Below are positions 35,932 through 44,630 of a DNA stretch of 64,000 nt, piece by piece. Numbering within the stretch: the first letter of the stretch is position 1; the number at the start of each line of letters is the position of its first letter. The position numbers and the translations under genes were made by a program. This DNA is from Prolixibacter denitrificans (lineage in GTDB: Bacteria; Bacteroidota; Bacteroidia; Bacteroidales; Prolixibacteraceae): positions 84,885-148,884 of the forward strand of contig NZ_PYGC01000011.1 in NCBI RefSeq assembly GCF_003014495.1, read 5' to 3'. Below the pieces are notes generated by a model. The model worked only from the letters and a program-made list of their open reading frames with translations, did not search any database and was not told the DNA's origin.

Positions 35932-37502
35932 AAAAATTATTGCATCTACTCATCCTGTTTACATTGATGTCGGGAACCGCGTTGGGACAAATGCATTCCC
36001 CGACGACCTATCTGGACATCCTGAAAGGGCTTTCCGGAAAGCTAAAACTCGAACTCAGCTACAGTCCCGATTTGGTAGCGCTGAACGAAAACACGACTAC
36101 TCAATTCAGCGCTAATGCTGATAGTTGTATTACTGAATTGGAAAAAACAGCCAATTTGAGAATTACACAAACGGATACGCATTTAATTGTTGCATCGAAA
36201 GCACCGGCTTACATTCGCTTACAGGGAAAAGTAGTCGACGCAAAAACTGGTGAGTTGTTGCCCTATGCCAATATTTTGATTGGAAAAGCCGGGGCAGGTA
36301 CAATTACCAATACCGAAGGCGCATTCGATTTTAAAATACAAGGGCGCTTTGCCGGAAGTCTGATTCGGTTCTCGTTCCTGGGCTATAAAAGTCAGCAGCT
36401 CTTCATTCCTTATGCCAGTGATAGCAGCATCGTTGTAAAAATGATACCTAAACCTTATCTGTTAAGTGATGTGTATGTGTTACCCAATGGTACCGCGGCA
36501 GTTGATATTGTCAAACGAGCGGTTAAAAATATCAAGCGAAACTATGCACGAACGACCACTCAGATGGAAGCTTTCTACCGCAACACCAACTACCGTGATA
36601 CGATAGCCTCTCAGATTATTGAAGCGGCTTTGCTGATCCAGGATCGGGGAATTAATACCCAGCCGTCAACCACACGAATTCAGGTTGAGGAACTAAGGAA
36701 AAGTAATAGCTACCTGGTTCCTCAAAGTAAAAAGGAAAAATTGGCTTTTGCATTGATGGATAAAATGTTCGGCGGGCATCGAAATATTTTATATCGGGCC
36801 TATGCAAATAGCGTAAGATATTACCGTATGAGTTGGTGGTACAAGCCCTTGACAGACTATGAAACCTTTAAGTACGAATTTGCCGGTTTTGAGTGGCTCG
36901 ATTCGGTTAAAGTATACAAGATTAAGTTCATTTACGATAAGCTCCAACCTGACGGAAAGAGAGCTTCAGAAAATAAAAATTCGGAAGACGGCGGGTATAT
37001 CTATGTCAGCTCGAAAGACTGGGGAGTCTTGAAAATGGAAAGATGGTGGAAGGTATTGAATGATAGATTTCTTACGAATATGGTTATCAAAGACAACTAT
37101 ATCTGGAGAACGGAAACAGGCTACCCGAAAATTAGCGGGAAGTACTATTTAAAATACAAAACCGGTTTTGCCACGCCCAATGGTACATCTGCCGTTTATG
37201 AAAATCCGGACGCGCCTAAGAAAGAGAGAAAGATAAAGGAAAGACAATGGGCCGAATATGTACTTCTGGTCACCAAGGTAATCACGGATAAAAAAGAGAT
37301 GGATAAAATCAGGTATCGTGAAAAACTGGCCCGCGACGAACATACTTACGAAGCAAAATATCCTTATCATCCCACGTTCTGGGAAACCTACAACATTCTA
37401 AAAGAAAATCCGGTACAGGAGAAATTCATCAAAGAGATGGAATGGGAAAAATCGCTGGATATTCAGTTTAAAGAAAACTCATCCAACTATGCTAACAACT
37501 AA
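35928..37502 (+). CDS. Barrel-less receptor-like protein (STN-like + CarboxypepD_reg-like + DUF5686-like region)
   Basis: A 524-residue secreted protein (signal peptide MKKLLHLLILFTLMSGTALGQ). Residues 25-95 look like an STN signalling domain, residues about 100-185 are a CarboxypepD_reg-like domain (LQGKVVDAKTGELLPYANILIGKAGAGT), and the rest (DIVKRAVKNIKRNYARTTTQMEAFYRNTNYRD, then Lys/Tyr-rich strands) resembles the soluble part of DUF5686 proteins. There is no plug and no TonB barrel. It sits exactly where SusC normally sits after sigma/anti-sigma genes. It overlaps the FecR gene by 4 bp and the ABC ATPase gene by 14 bp, so all are co-translated. Function unknown. Confidence 0.8.
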   Translation: MKKLLHLLILFTLMSGTALGQMHSPTTYLDILKGLSGKLKLELSYSPDLVALNENTTTQFSANADSCITELEKTANLRITQTDTHLIVASKAPAYIRLQGKVVDAKTGELLPYANILIGKAGAGTITNTEGAFDFKIQGRFAGSLIRFSFLGYKSQQLFIPYASDSSIVVKMIPKPYLLSDVYVLPNGTAAVDIVKRAVKNIKRNYARTTTQMEAFYRNTNYRDTIASQIIEAALLIQDRGINTQPSTTRIQVEELRKSNSYLVPQSKKEKLAFALMDKMFGGHRNILYRAYANSVRYYRMSWWYKPLTDYETFKYEFAGFEWLDSVKVYKIKFIYDKLQPDGKRASENKNSEDGGYIYVSSKDWGVLKMERWWKVLNDRFLTNMVIKDNYIWRTETGYPKISGKYYLKYKTGFATPNGTSAVYENPDAPKKERKIKERQWAEYVLLVTKVITDKKEMDKIRYREKLARDEHTYEAKYPYHPTFWETYNILKENPVQEKFIKEMEWEKSLDIQFKENSSNYANN

Positions 37503-38166
37503 TAATATCACAAAGAAATTCGGGAGCTTTGTAGCCGTCGACCAACTTAGCTTCGAAATCAAAGAGCCCGGACTTTACTTGTTTGTAGGAGACAACGGTT
37601 CCGGAAAAACCACCTTGTTTAACCTGATAGCCGGCCTGATCAATCCCAATAAGGGTGAAATCAGTCTCGACGACCAGACGGATGCCGATTTGCGCCGGAA
37701 ACAAATGGGGATTGCCACCGAACCGTTCACCACAGAACCATCAATAACGGTAAGTGAAATTGCGGAAATCGTCCGAAAAGTAAAGCATGTTTCTCAGGAA
37801 GAAATGAAAGAACTGTTGAAGCAGTGGGAGATATGGACGGCCCGTGAGAAACCGTTTAAAGCCCTTTCAACGGGAATGAAGAAGAGGCTGAGTATTGCTT
37901 TGTCGATGGCCGGAAATCCGGAGTTTTTCCTTTGGGATGAACCGTACAATGGACTTGATCCGCTTGGCATCAGCTTACTGAACCAGGTTATCGGGGAACT
38001 TGCCGAAGAAGAGAAAACCATTCTTCTTTCAACACACCTGCTGAATGAAATAACTGTGCCCGCCAAAACCGGATTTGTTATGAAAGAAGGACGTTTAGCC
38101 GGCCTTGTTCATCGTGATTCTTCTGCCAACTTCAACGAATCGATTATGGACCTTTTAAAAAACTAG
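37489..38166 (+). CDS. ABC transporter ATP-binding protein
   Basis: A 225-residue ABC ATPase with Walker A GDNGSGKTT (about residue 33), a degenerate signature ALSTGMKKRLSIALSMA, Walker B PEFFLWDEPYNGLDP and an H-loop LLSTHLLNE. Short and without extensions, as in bacteriocin/lantibiotic-immunity and ABC-2 exporters. It overlaps the upstream receptor-like gene by 14 bp and is followed 2 bp later by its permease, so the transporter belongs to the sigma-controlled operon. Confidence 0.9.
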   Translation: MLTTNNITKKFGSFVAVDQLSFEIKEPGLYLFVGDNGSGKTTLFNLIAGLINPNKGEISLDDQTDADLRRKQMGIATEPFTTEPSITVSEIAEIVRKVKHVSQEEMKELLKQWEIWTAREKPFKALSTGMKKRLSIALSMAGNPEFFLWDEPYNGLDPLGISLLNQVIGELAEEEKTILLSTHLLNEITVPAKTGFVMKEGRLAGLVHRDSSANFNESIMDLLKN

Positions 38167-38168
38167 CA

Positions 38169-38891
38169 ATGATTAGCATCGAGATAAAACTATTCAAAAA
38201 TAAAAAGCAGATTCTTCCGGCAGCTGTTTTGTTGCTGGCACTACTTTTCCTGGCTTTTTTTGAGTATTGGTTTGGAGCCGGAGACAAGCAACTAAATGGT
38301 GCTGCATTGGCCGAATTCGTTTCGATACGGGCCAGTCAGTCAACCTTGCCAGCCTTGTTCTTTCTGTTTTGGGTGTTACAACGTACTGTTCACCTGATTA
38401 ACACGGGCTACTACAAAATGCTTCTGGTAAATGGCTGGCCGCGCCACCAACTGTTTTTGTACAGTATTCTGCAAGTTAGTTTGTATGCTCTCTCGTTTCT
38501 GCTGCCGAATTTTATTTGTTACGCTGTTCTCAGCTTCTTCTATAGCACTAACCCACTGCAATTACTTTTGAATACCGATTATAACGCGTTAATATCGCAG
38601 TTCTTATATCTCACAGCAACTGGTTTTATTGCACTAACCATTGCTTTTTGGCGTCCTTCGCCGGTCATGGCTTTACCCCTTCTGGTATACTGGCTGCTCG
38701 AAGGTTGGGTGGTTAATATTATCCACCGTAAGCTGGAGTCCGACGCCGGTAACTTCTTGCCGCTTCAGGCCATTAAACAAACGATCTCCGAGAACCTGCT
38801 GGGTACGCCACAAATAGCGATGATAGCTGCTTATTCGCTGTTGTTTTTACTGATTCTCCATCTTTCCATCCAAAAAAGAATGTTCGTATGA
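38169..38891 (+). CDS. ABC-2-like transporter permease
   Basis: A 240-residue membrane protein with about six predicted transmembrane helices (for example ILPAAVLLLALLFLAFFEYWF, QVSLYALSFLLPNFICYAVL, MIAAYSLLFLLILHLSI) and short loops. This is the size and shape of permeases in bacteriocin-immunity/ABC-2 exporters. It starts 2 bp after the ATPase gene and overlaps the following thioredoxin gene by 4 bp. The substrate is not known; the linked thioredoxin suggests a disulfide-containing peptide or protein, as inference. Confidence 0.82.
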   Translation: MISIEIKLFKNKKQILPAAVLLLALLFLAFFEYWFGAGDKQLNGAALAEFVSIRASQSTLPALFFLFWVLQRTVHLINTGYYKMLLVNGWPRHQLFLYSILQVSLYALSFLLPNFICYAVLSFFYSTNPLQLLLNTDYNALISQFLYLTATGFIALTIAFWRPSPVMALPLLVYWLLEGWVVNIIHRKLESDAGNFLPLQAIKQTISENLLGTPQIAMIAAYSLLFLLILHLSIQKRMFV

Positions 38892-39460
38892 AGTTGAAAT
38901 ATCCCATCATTATTGTTCTTGTTTTTGTTACGGCATTGGTATTGAATAACAAGGTAACCGAATGGAAAACCTACCGCTTCTATAGTCAATTGAAAAGTAT
39001 TGATGATCCCATTCGGGAGGAACTTAAAAAAGATGAATTTCTCAGCGACGAAGCCGATGACTCAACCCTGGTGATTAATCTGTGGGCGACCTGGTGTGGC
39101 CCCTGCCAGAAGGAAATTCCTTTATTGAATGGGCTCGTGGATAAATACGAAGATGGACATACGCTTTTTCTTTCGGTCACCGATGAGAGTGAGAAAGAAG
39201 TCTCGGAATGGGTGGAACTGCAAAAAAACGAGCCGGAATATTTCCCGATGTATGAAAACAAACGGCTGATGAACTACCTGTTTCAACTGAACCCGAAAGC
39301 TGGCTTGAAAAAAGGACGATTCCCGGAATTGTAGCCTACCAACATCATTATCCACAATGGAAAATTGAGGCTTTTTGAACAGGGCTTCTCGAAAGGAAAT
39401 GTCGCAAAGATGGATTCTGTTTTGGCAAAAATAAAAGGTGAAAAAGATAGAAGATTATAG
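38888..39460 (+). pseudogene. TlpA-like membrane-anchored thioredoxin interrupted by an in-frame TAG
   Basis: The first frame runs 148 codons to TAG at 39332-39334. It has an N-terminal transmembrane anchor (YPIIIVLVFVTALVL) and the active site WATWCGPCQKE (Cys70, Cys73). The same reading frame continues past the TAG for 41 more codons to TAG at 39458. This extension begins PTNIIIHNGKLRLFEQGF, which is the cis-proline strand and beta hairpin every thioredoxin fold needs. So the gene has been cut by a single nonsense codon, or the TAG is read through. Without the extension the fold is incomplete. It is the last gene of the sigma/anti-sigma/ABC operon and overlaps the permease gene by 4 bp. Confidence 0.8.
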
Positions 39461-39528
39461 TTGACATTTTTTGGTTTTAAAGAGAATTGACGTTGAGAAC
39501 TGCAGGTCTCTCGCTAAATAAATGATTG

Positions 39529-40027
39529 ATGAGAACAGCATTAACCACTGTCATATTATTCTGTTTTTTGGGCACTTGCTTTGCGCAAAAATCAAATAAG
39601 GGTATTTATAAGGAATTATATCAGTTCGCGGCAAACACTGGCCGATTGGATACGAAAATGAAAATTCCAAATGATGGTTATTCTGCTCTGTGTGAGAGAG
39701 TTGATAAGTTCAGATGGTACTTTTAGTCAACAATATGGTATATATCAATTTGAAACAAACACTGAAGATTCGGGAATAAACATTCTTTTCAAAAAGAAAG
39801 AGAATTATGAAATCTATGATATATCGAATTTTGGATTTTTTATGTCACGATTATTAAGCATTTTAAATGACACTTCATTTAATCTAACCGATTCGATCAA
39901 ATTGAAATATATACGAGAGGTAGTTAATATCTATAAAGAGAATTCAGAACTACAAGTAAATATCACTCTTAAAGTAGATCACGGTCGATTTAAGATGTTT
40001 ATTGATAATAGCAATTTTGTTAAGTAG
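39529..40027 (+). pseudogene. Secreted protein gene with a frameshift
   Basis: The first frame starts at ATG 39529 with a clean signal peptide (MRTALTTVILFCFLGTCFAQ) and runs to TAG at 39724-39726. A second frame, one base ahead, is open from about 39671 to 40027 and continues plausibly (SSDGTFSQQYGIYQFETN ... VNITLKVDHGRFKMFI). The joined product would be about 165 residues of secreted, beta-rich protein that I do not recognise. The shift lies between about 39671 and 39724. It is AT-rich. It may be a true pseudogene, a recoding site or a sequencing error. Confidence 0.65.
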
Positions 40028-40142
40028 ATTTCCTTTGAGTATTTGATGTTGAGGTAAGCTGTTGATATAGTTTTGCTTATTTCTGACTTGTGTTTTGAAT
40101 GACTTGGTCCTCAATTTCTACATGGCGAAACTATGGAAATGT

Positions 40143-40499
40143 CTATCGTCCCAACGCCTCCTTAATCGCTTCCACCGTCTTTTTCGCGTTCCCGACAAAC
40201 AGTTGACCGTCGATTTCGAAGATGGGGCGTTTCAGGAAAGTGTAATCTATCAGCAGCAGTTTTTTGTAGTCAGCATCGCTGGTCACCGGATGTTCGGTCA
40301 GGGCATCCTTCAGTTTGCGGGCCCGTTTGTTGATCAATTCCTCATAACTGCCAGTTTGCTGGTAGAAACGCTCTACCTGTTCTTCGGTTACAGGATGGAA
40401 CTTGATATCCTGCTGTTCAAAGCTGTCGTCAACACCCACTTCTTTCATGATTCGCTTGCTGGTGTCGCAGGTTGAGAGGTAATATACTTTTCGTTGCAT
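40143..40499 (-). CDS. ArsC/Spx-family thioredoxin-fold protein
   Basis: A 118-residue protein with the ArsC-family opening KVYYLSTCDTSKRI (Cys11 in a CxxS motif), a central IKFHPVTEEQVERFY, the LINKRARK segment and the family's TFLKRPIFEIDGQLFVG. The start is moved to the ATG at 40499 because the earlier in-frame 28 residues are not part of the family. Members act as arsenate reductases or as redox regulators (Spx/YffB-like); lacking the full arsenate-binding arginines in a form I can verify, I leave the substrate open. Single gene. Confidence 0.85.
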   Translation of the reverse strand: MQRKVYYLSTCDTSKRIMKEVGVDDSFEQQDIKFHPVTEEQVERFYQQTGSYEELINKRARKLKDALTEHPVTSDADYKKLLLIDYTFLKRPIFEIDGQLFVGNAKKTVEAIKEALGR

Positions 40500-40604
40500 G
40501 ATTATTCTTGTTTTGGGCAGGAAGATAGGGAAAAATGGAAACAAAACAGGCGCAGCAGGCTTCCACAAAAGCCTGCTGTGCACTTTTTATATAAACTGTG
40601 GTGT

Positions 40605-41027
40605 TTACAGTTCGATACTCATGTATCCTTCTTTCTGTAATTGAAAGTCATAAAGGAGCCCGTTTTTTGTTACATGAATTTGTTTGGGCAAGCTTTGGGG
40701 AGCGATCTTAAATTTCTTTAAAGACAATCCGCAAGCATACAATTCAACGTGATTTTTTTCTGCCATTTCCAGGTACGGGGCCATCTTGTCCATTTGAGTG
40801 ACATTGGTAATTGTTTTACCGCAAATTATCACCTTAAACTTACCAAATTGACTTCCGTCTTCAGCGGCCAAATCTTTCGCTGCCAGAATAATTGGCTTCA
40901 ATTGTTTTATGTTCCGGGTGAGAACGATGTAGTTTTTAACGTTTGAATTTTCCGGAACCCTGGCCTCACTTTTACCTGCCGTCAGGAGCGTGAAAATGGC
41001 GGCGATCATAACGATGTATGTTTTCAT
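40605..41027 (-). CDS. Periplasmic DsrE-like protein
   Basis: A 140-residue protein with a signal peptide (MKTYIVMIAAIFTLLTAGKSEA) and a DsrE/F-like alpha/beta fold: NYIVLTRNIKQLKPIILAAKDL, FKVIICGKTI, MAPYLEMAEKNHVELYACGLSLKKF with a conserved-looking Cys in YACGLS. DsrE-like proteins carry sulfane sulfur or serve in sulfur relay. Its start overlaps the stop of the upstream DoxX-like gene by 4 bp, and such DoxX-DsrE pairs fit periplasmic thiosulfate or sulfide handling. The role is inference. Confidence 0.75.
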   Translation of the reverse strand: MKTYIVMIAAIFTLLTAGKSEARVPENSNVKNYIVLTRNIKQLKPIILAAKDLAAEDGSQFGKFKVIICGKTITNVTQMDKMAPYLEMAEKNHVELYACGLSLKKFKIAPQSLPKQIHVTKNGLLYDFQLQKEGYMSIEL

Positions 41028-41437
41028 GCTTTCGTGTTTTTGAAGATGTTAAAATTGTTATTCAAAGCGAAGAACATCAATCCTCCAAATATGGCGATGT
41101 TCTTAAACAACGGTCCAATGGTTGACATTTGTCCGACCTGAATGGTAATGGTTATCGGGATGAGTATCAATGCCAAAACAATGGCTGCATATTTGGTGTT
41201 AAATCCTATCAATAACGCAATGCCAGCAATGAACATCGCAATTCCTGAGGCAATTACTGAAATTTCAGGTTTACCCAGCAGATAGCCCAGCTCACTGAAT
41301 CTGGCATGGTTAATTCTGTCAACTACTTTTTCAACTTTGAATGTATGCATGATACTTGCCACAATAAATATCATGCTTAACAATATTCGGAGTACCGTTA
41401 CCGACTTCTTATTTATTTCGATTGTTTTTGTTTCCAT
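41024..41437 (-). CDS. DoxX-like membrane protein
   Basis: A 137-residue protein with four transmembrane helices (LRILLSMIFIVASIMHTF, ISVIASGIAMFIAGIALLIGF, YAAIVLALILIPITITIQV, IGPLFKNIAIFGGLMFFAL), the DoxX/SURF4-like arrangement. DoxX proteins are linked with thiosulfate:quinone oxidoreductase or small redox-coupled complexes. It is the first gene of a two-gene operon with a DsrE-like periplasmic protein (4-bp overlap). Confidence 0.82.
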   Translation of the reverse strand: METKTIEINKKSVTVLRILLSMIFIVASIMHTFKVEKVVDRINHARFSELGYLLGKPEISVIASGIAMFIAGIALLIGFNTKYAAIVLALILIPITITIQVGQMSTIGPLFKNIAIFGGLMFFALNNNFNIFKNTKA

Positions 41438-41726
41438 TATTATTTAATGTTTTTATTGAAACACATCATGTTGCACATGATGATATCAGTTGATTTTAAC
41501 CGATATCGACCAAAGGAAATGGCAGATTCGTGCCTCCTCATGTATTTCAATGAGTTATATCAACTTTGTACATACCATTATTCTTCCTATACCAAAAAAG
41601 CCGGTACACCGGGTTCAAAGATAATAGCAGCATAAAAAGCCGAGCCGAAATGGTATGGCTACACTAAGTTTTGCTTACGATTTTAAAAAGGTGTTTATAT
41701 AATAGATTTAACTGATCTCGGTAAAA

Positions 41727-42113
41727 TCAGATTATGTACTTCAATCTTTTATACAAAATGTAGAGAGGGATATTTTGATGAGTTGTATTTTGCTCTGCTA
41801 AGAGTTTGAAAAAGGAGGAATGACCGATGTGGGCATTTGAGAATTGATCGGCAAGTGGAGCAAACGATTTGAACGAAAGTTGATGTCCTACATTCTCTGC
41901 ATTTACGGTTTCCGCCTGATTAAATATTGTGCAACAATCACCTGATTGTTCTATCGTCCTCTTGGGTGGATTAAGTGTCTTGGTTGGTTTTACACCTAAT
42001 TCGTGTTGTAAGAAATTTCGAACGGAGCAAGGAGCGATGACCAGCAACAGTCCTAACAACTGCGCTGCCCACAGATTTCTGTTTCCTTTTTTATGTTTGA
42101 AAATCCCTTCCAT
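41727..42113 (-). CDS. Hypothetical membrane-anchored protein (128 aa)
   Basis: Not recognised. The ATG at 42113 (MEGIFKHKKGNRNLW) is preferred over an in-frame TTG at 42131. One transmembrane helix (AAQLLGLLLVIAPCSV) is followed by a polar Cys/His-containing part (EQSGDCCTIFNQAE, NAENVGHQLSF, HIGHSSFF). A Cys-Cys pair and several His could bind metal, which is only a suggestion. The codon pattern is coding-like, but the gene stands alone, so confidence is moderate. Confidence 0.5.
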   Translation of the reverse strand: MEGIFKHKKGNRNLWAAQLLGLLLVIAPCSVRNFLQHELGVKPTKTLNPPKRTIEQSGDCCTIFNQAETVNAENVGHQLSFKSFAPLADQFSNAHIGHSSFFKLLAEQNTTHQNIPLYILYKRLKYII

Positions 42114-42252
42114 CACAAAACCTACTGCCAACAGAACTTACGTCCCGATCGATTGTCGTCAAAGTTAATTGAATTTTCTTATGAAGGAAATGGTATACTA
42201 TTTGCTTAAATAGGTCGCGGGTGAATATTCGGAAAATATCCTGATTATCAAT

Positions 42253-42675
42253 TTATTTCAAGCGTTTTTTGTATTCCACGATTCTTAGCACGTCCCCGAG
42301 TTGCTCTTTCCCGGTTACATTGATAACGAGGGGAATCGATTTCCCAGTTGGTTTCTTCTCTATGAAGTCGGTTTTGACTGGTTCGCTGATCTCCAGTTCC
42401 AATACACCCGGCTTTGTTTTTTCGGTAAAGTAGAAAGCTGTTTTGAAATAGTGATCCCAGACTGAAAGCCAGAAAACGGTCTTCTTTTTGAACTGAACTT
42501 TACACAGCCACGCCATGCCGTCTATGTAATAGTTCCATCCGGCAACCAAATCATAAGGCGCATTTCTGACCGTTTTCATCAACTCATCGAAGGCATCAAA
42601 GCTTGTTCCAAGTACTTCTTTCAATACCTCATCAGATGGAGGAGTGTTCGGGTCTTTCAGTTGGATGGTTTCCAT
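42253..42675 (-). CDS. DUF3788-type protein
   Basis: A 140-residue soluble protein resembling the DUF3788 family (about 140 residues, common in Bacteroidota and Firmicutes). Characteristic stretches are APYDLVAGWNYYIDGMAWLCKVQFKKKTVFWLSVWDHYFKTAFYF, with a conserved-looking GWNYY and WLSV-x-D. The function is unknown; members are often regulated stress proteins. Start at ATG 42675; the gene is upstream of, and convergent with, nothing obvious. Confidence 0.75.
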   Translation of the reverse strand: METIQLKDPNTPPSDEVLKEVLGTSFDAFDELMKTVRNAPYDLVAGWNYYIDGMAWLCKVQFKKKTVFWLSVWDHYFKTAFYFTEKTKPGVLELEISEPVKTDFIEKKPTGKSIPLVINVTGKEQLGDVLRIVEYKKRLK

Positions 42676-42740
42676 AATGCCGAGTCTAGTGTTTTATGTA
42701 ATCACAGTCGTTTCAAACGAATCGGGTTGAAATGCTTGCG

Positions 42741-44630
42741 TCATTCAATCGTCAATTGTCTGTATTTTGGATATTTCACCGAATACATTAGCTGCCACTC
42801 TTTCTTCTGTGATGGCAGTAAAGTGAAGTTCCATTTTACCTCACCGCTATCCTTGTTAACTTTACCACCGGAAATATCATTTGTTTCCACTTCTATTTCT
42901 TCCCGGGTTGAAACTGGTACCTGGTCAGCTACCGTCATATTGATCGCCTGACTTTTGTTGTTCTTCGCCGTAAGGGTATATGCCCGGGTTTCTTCTTTCT
43001 TGTTGCCAATAAACTGTCTAGTTGTGTGGTCTTTTATTTTTATTCTATTCACGGTAACGTTCTTATCTCTTCCCAGTGAAACCTGTAACGTATCGGAGGC
43101 GTAACGTACGTCCAGCAGGGTTTTTCCTATGTATGTGTCTTCAAAAAAGATATTGGCTTCGCCTTCCAGCAAACTGTATTTTTCCCAATCGTTAATATTG
43201 GCCAGCAGAAATGCATCTTTATCAATTTTGGGGATACAGAAGTATTGATATGTGGCAGGCAGATGATAAACGTCCATATCCACGATTAAGTTTTTATTAT
43301 CCGACTTCACCGTGTAAGGAGTTTTGATTTCAAATTCAACGTTCGTCTGATTTTCTGTTTTCTGAAATGGAACGGGTATATTCTCTCTTTCCTGTTTCTG
43401 GAGGTTGGTACCTCTAATTTGAACTCCAGCGGCTTTGCCTGATACTGCTCTTGCTAAGTTATTACTCTTTGATATACCGTAAGCGGTAACGACAACTTCA
43501 TCCAGAGCCATCTTACTCTCCTGCAAGGTTACATTCATTATCTTACCCGATACCGGCAACGTTTGTGTTTCAAATCCCACAAAGGAATAGGTTAGTTGAT
43601 TTTTCCCGGGTGGAAGGGTGATGGAATAGTTTCCATTGACGTCGGTAACTGTTCCAATCGTCGTGCCTGCTACAACAACGGTTGTCCCCGGCAATGATTG
43701 GTTTTTATCATCTAAAACCAGACCAGAGACCAAGTTAGGTTCTTTCGTATAGACAGGGGGACGGGTACCGTATCCAAGGTAATATGTTTTGAGTTCCGGC
43801 GCTACTCCTGAACTATTGGGATTCGAGGATGAGAAGGTAAGGTTCACATTATTCCAATCGATTTTGGTATCCTGACGTAAGTTCGCCTTGTATGTTATTT
43901 CTACAGGATCATCGATACTTTTCGCCCGGATATCGTACGATGGAAACCAACCCGCATTTCCAACCAAATAAGATAACGCGAAAGCAGCTTTGGTCGGTGT
44001 TTTTGCTTCAACTTTAACCACAACTTCACCATTGGGATATTCCTTTTTACTGGTCAATGTGTTTCGTTGATCTTCGAGATTTTTTAACTGCTCAGTCAGC
44101 TCTCTTATCTTTTTATTCTTCTCAATTTCATCCAACTTGAGTGAGGTAAGTTTGATGTTATAAAAAGCGGATATTTCTTTGAGATTGTTCAGACTCATCT
44201 CGGTAGTACGTCCGCCGACAGCCCTGTTTTTGTTCAGAAACTCCAGTTCTTCATGATTAATCGAGAGATAAGCTTTTTCAAGTTCCAACTGGTTCTTCGT
44301 TGATTCAATCTTCGCTTCGATCGCTTCAATTTCTTTTGGTTTCTCCAGTTTCTCGATGTAGTTCTGTTGATGATTGACGGATAAAACGGTCACCTCACCA
44401 TTTGCTTTCACTTGCACACTTTTCGCATCGATAAAGGGAGAGAGGTTGACGAATGTTAAAAGGCTTGTTCCCTGGGGGATATCAACCGTTTTTTCCCTTG
44501 TAATTTGTGCACCTTCAATAAAAACAGTGACTTTGTTTACCTTTGTCTCAATGTTCTTTTCCTTTATTTCCTGAGAAAAAGCAATACTGCTAATGAGTAA
44601 AAGGGGTAAAATCAGGTGTAGTCGTTTCAT
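42741..44630 (-). CDS. DUF4140/DUF4139 (MuiA-like) protein with inserted CarboxypepD_reg-like segment
   Basis: A 629-residue secreted protein (signal MKRLHLILPLLLISSIAFSQ). Residues 25-130 are the DUF4140 N-terminal domain (VTVFIEGAQITREKTVDIPQG), followed by a coiled coil (about 95-195) and the DUF4139 domain, which begins near AFALSYLVGNAGWFPSYDIRA. DUF4139 is interrupted at about 298-410 by a CarboxypepD_reg-like domain plus the SusC-like segment ALDEVVVTAYGISKSNN, after which DUF4139 continues to the end. Such proteins occur in Bacteroidota surface biology; the function of the family (mucoidy inhibitor A) is not settled. Confidence 0.85.
   Translation of the reverse strand: MKRLHLILPLLLISSIAFSQEIKEKNIETKVNKVTVFIEGAQITREKTVDIPQGTSLLTFVNLSPFIDAKSVQVKANGEVTVLSVNHQQNYIEKLEKPKEIEAIEAKIESTKNQLELEKAYLSINHEELEFLNKNRAVGGRTTEMSLNNLKEISAFYNIKLTSLKLDEIEKNKKIRELTEQLKNLEDQRNTLTSKKEYPNGEVVVKVEAKTPTKAAFALSYLVGNAGWFPSYDIRAKSIDDPVEITYKANLRQDTKIDWNNVNLTFSSSNPNSSGVAPELKTYYLGYGTRPPVYTKEPNLVSGLVLDDKNQSLPGTTVVVAGTTIGTVTDVNGNYSITLPPGKNQLTYSFVGFETQTLPVSGKIMNVTLQESKMALDEVVVTAYGISKSNNLARAVSGKAAGVQIRGTNLQKQERENIPVPFQKTENQTNVEFEIKTPYTVKSDNKNLIVDMDVYHLPATYQYFCIPKIDKDAFLLANINDWEKYSLLEGEANIFFEDTYIGKTLLDVRYASDTLQVSLGRDKNVTVNRIKIKDHTTRQFIGNKKEETRAYTLTAKNNKSQAINMTVADQVPVSTREEIEVETNDISGGKVNKDSGEVKWNFTLLPSQKKEWQLMYSVKYPKYRQLTIE

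Noticed and set aside
39334..39460. Selenocysteine or pyrrolysine decoding of the TAG/TGA interruptions
   Set aside because: The contexts show no recoding element I can recognise, and the expected residues do not suit these amino acids; nonsense mutation is simpler.
41447..41635. 62-codon plus-strand ORF
   Set aside because: Covers hairpin-like repeated sequence (AAAAAAGCCGGTACACCGGG) and has no conserved features.
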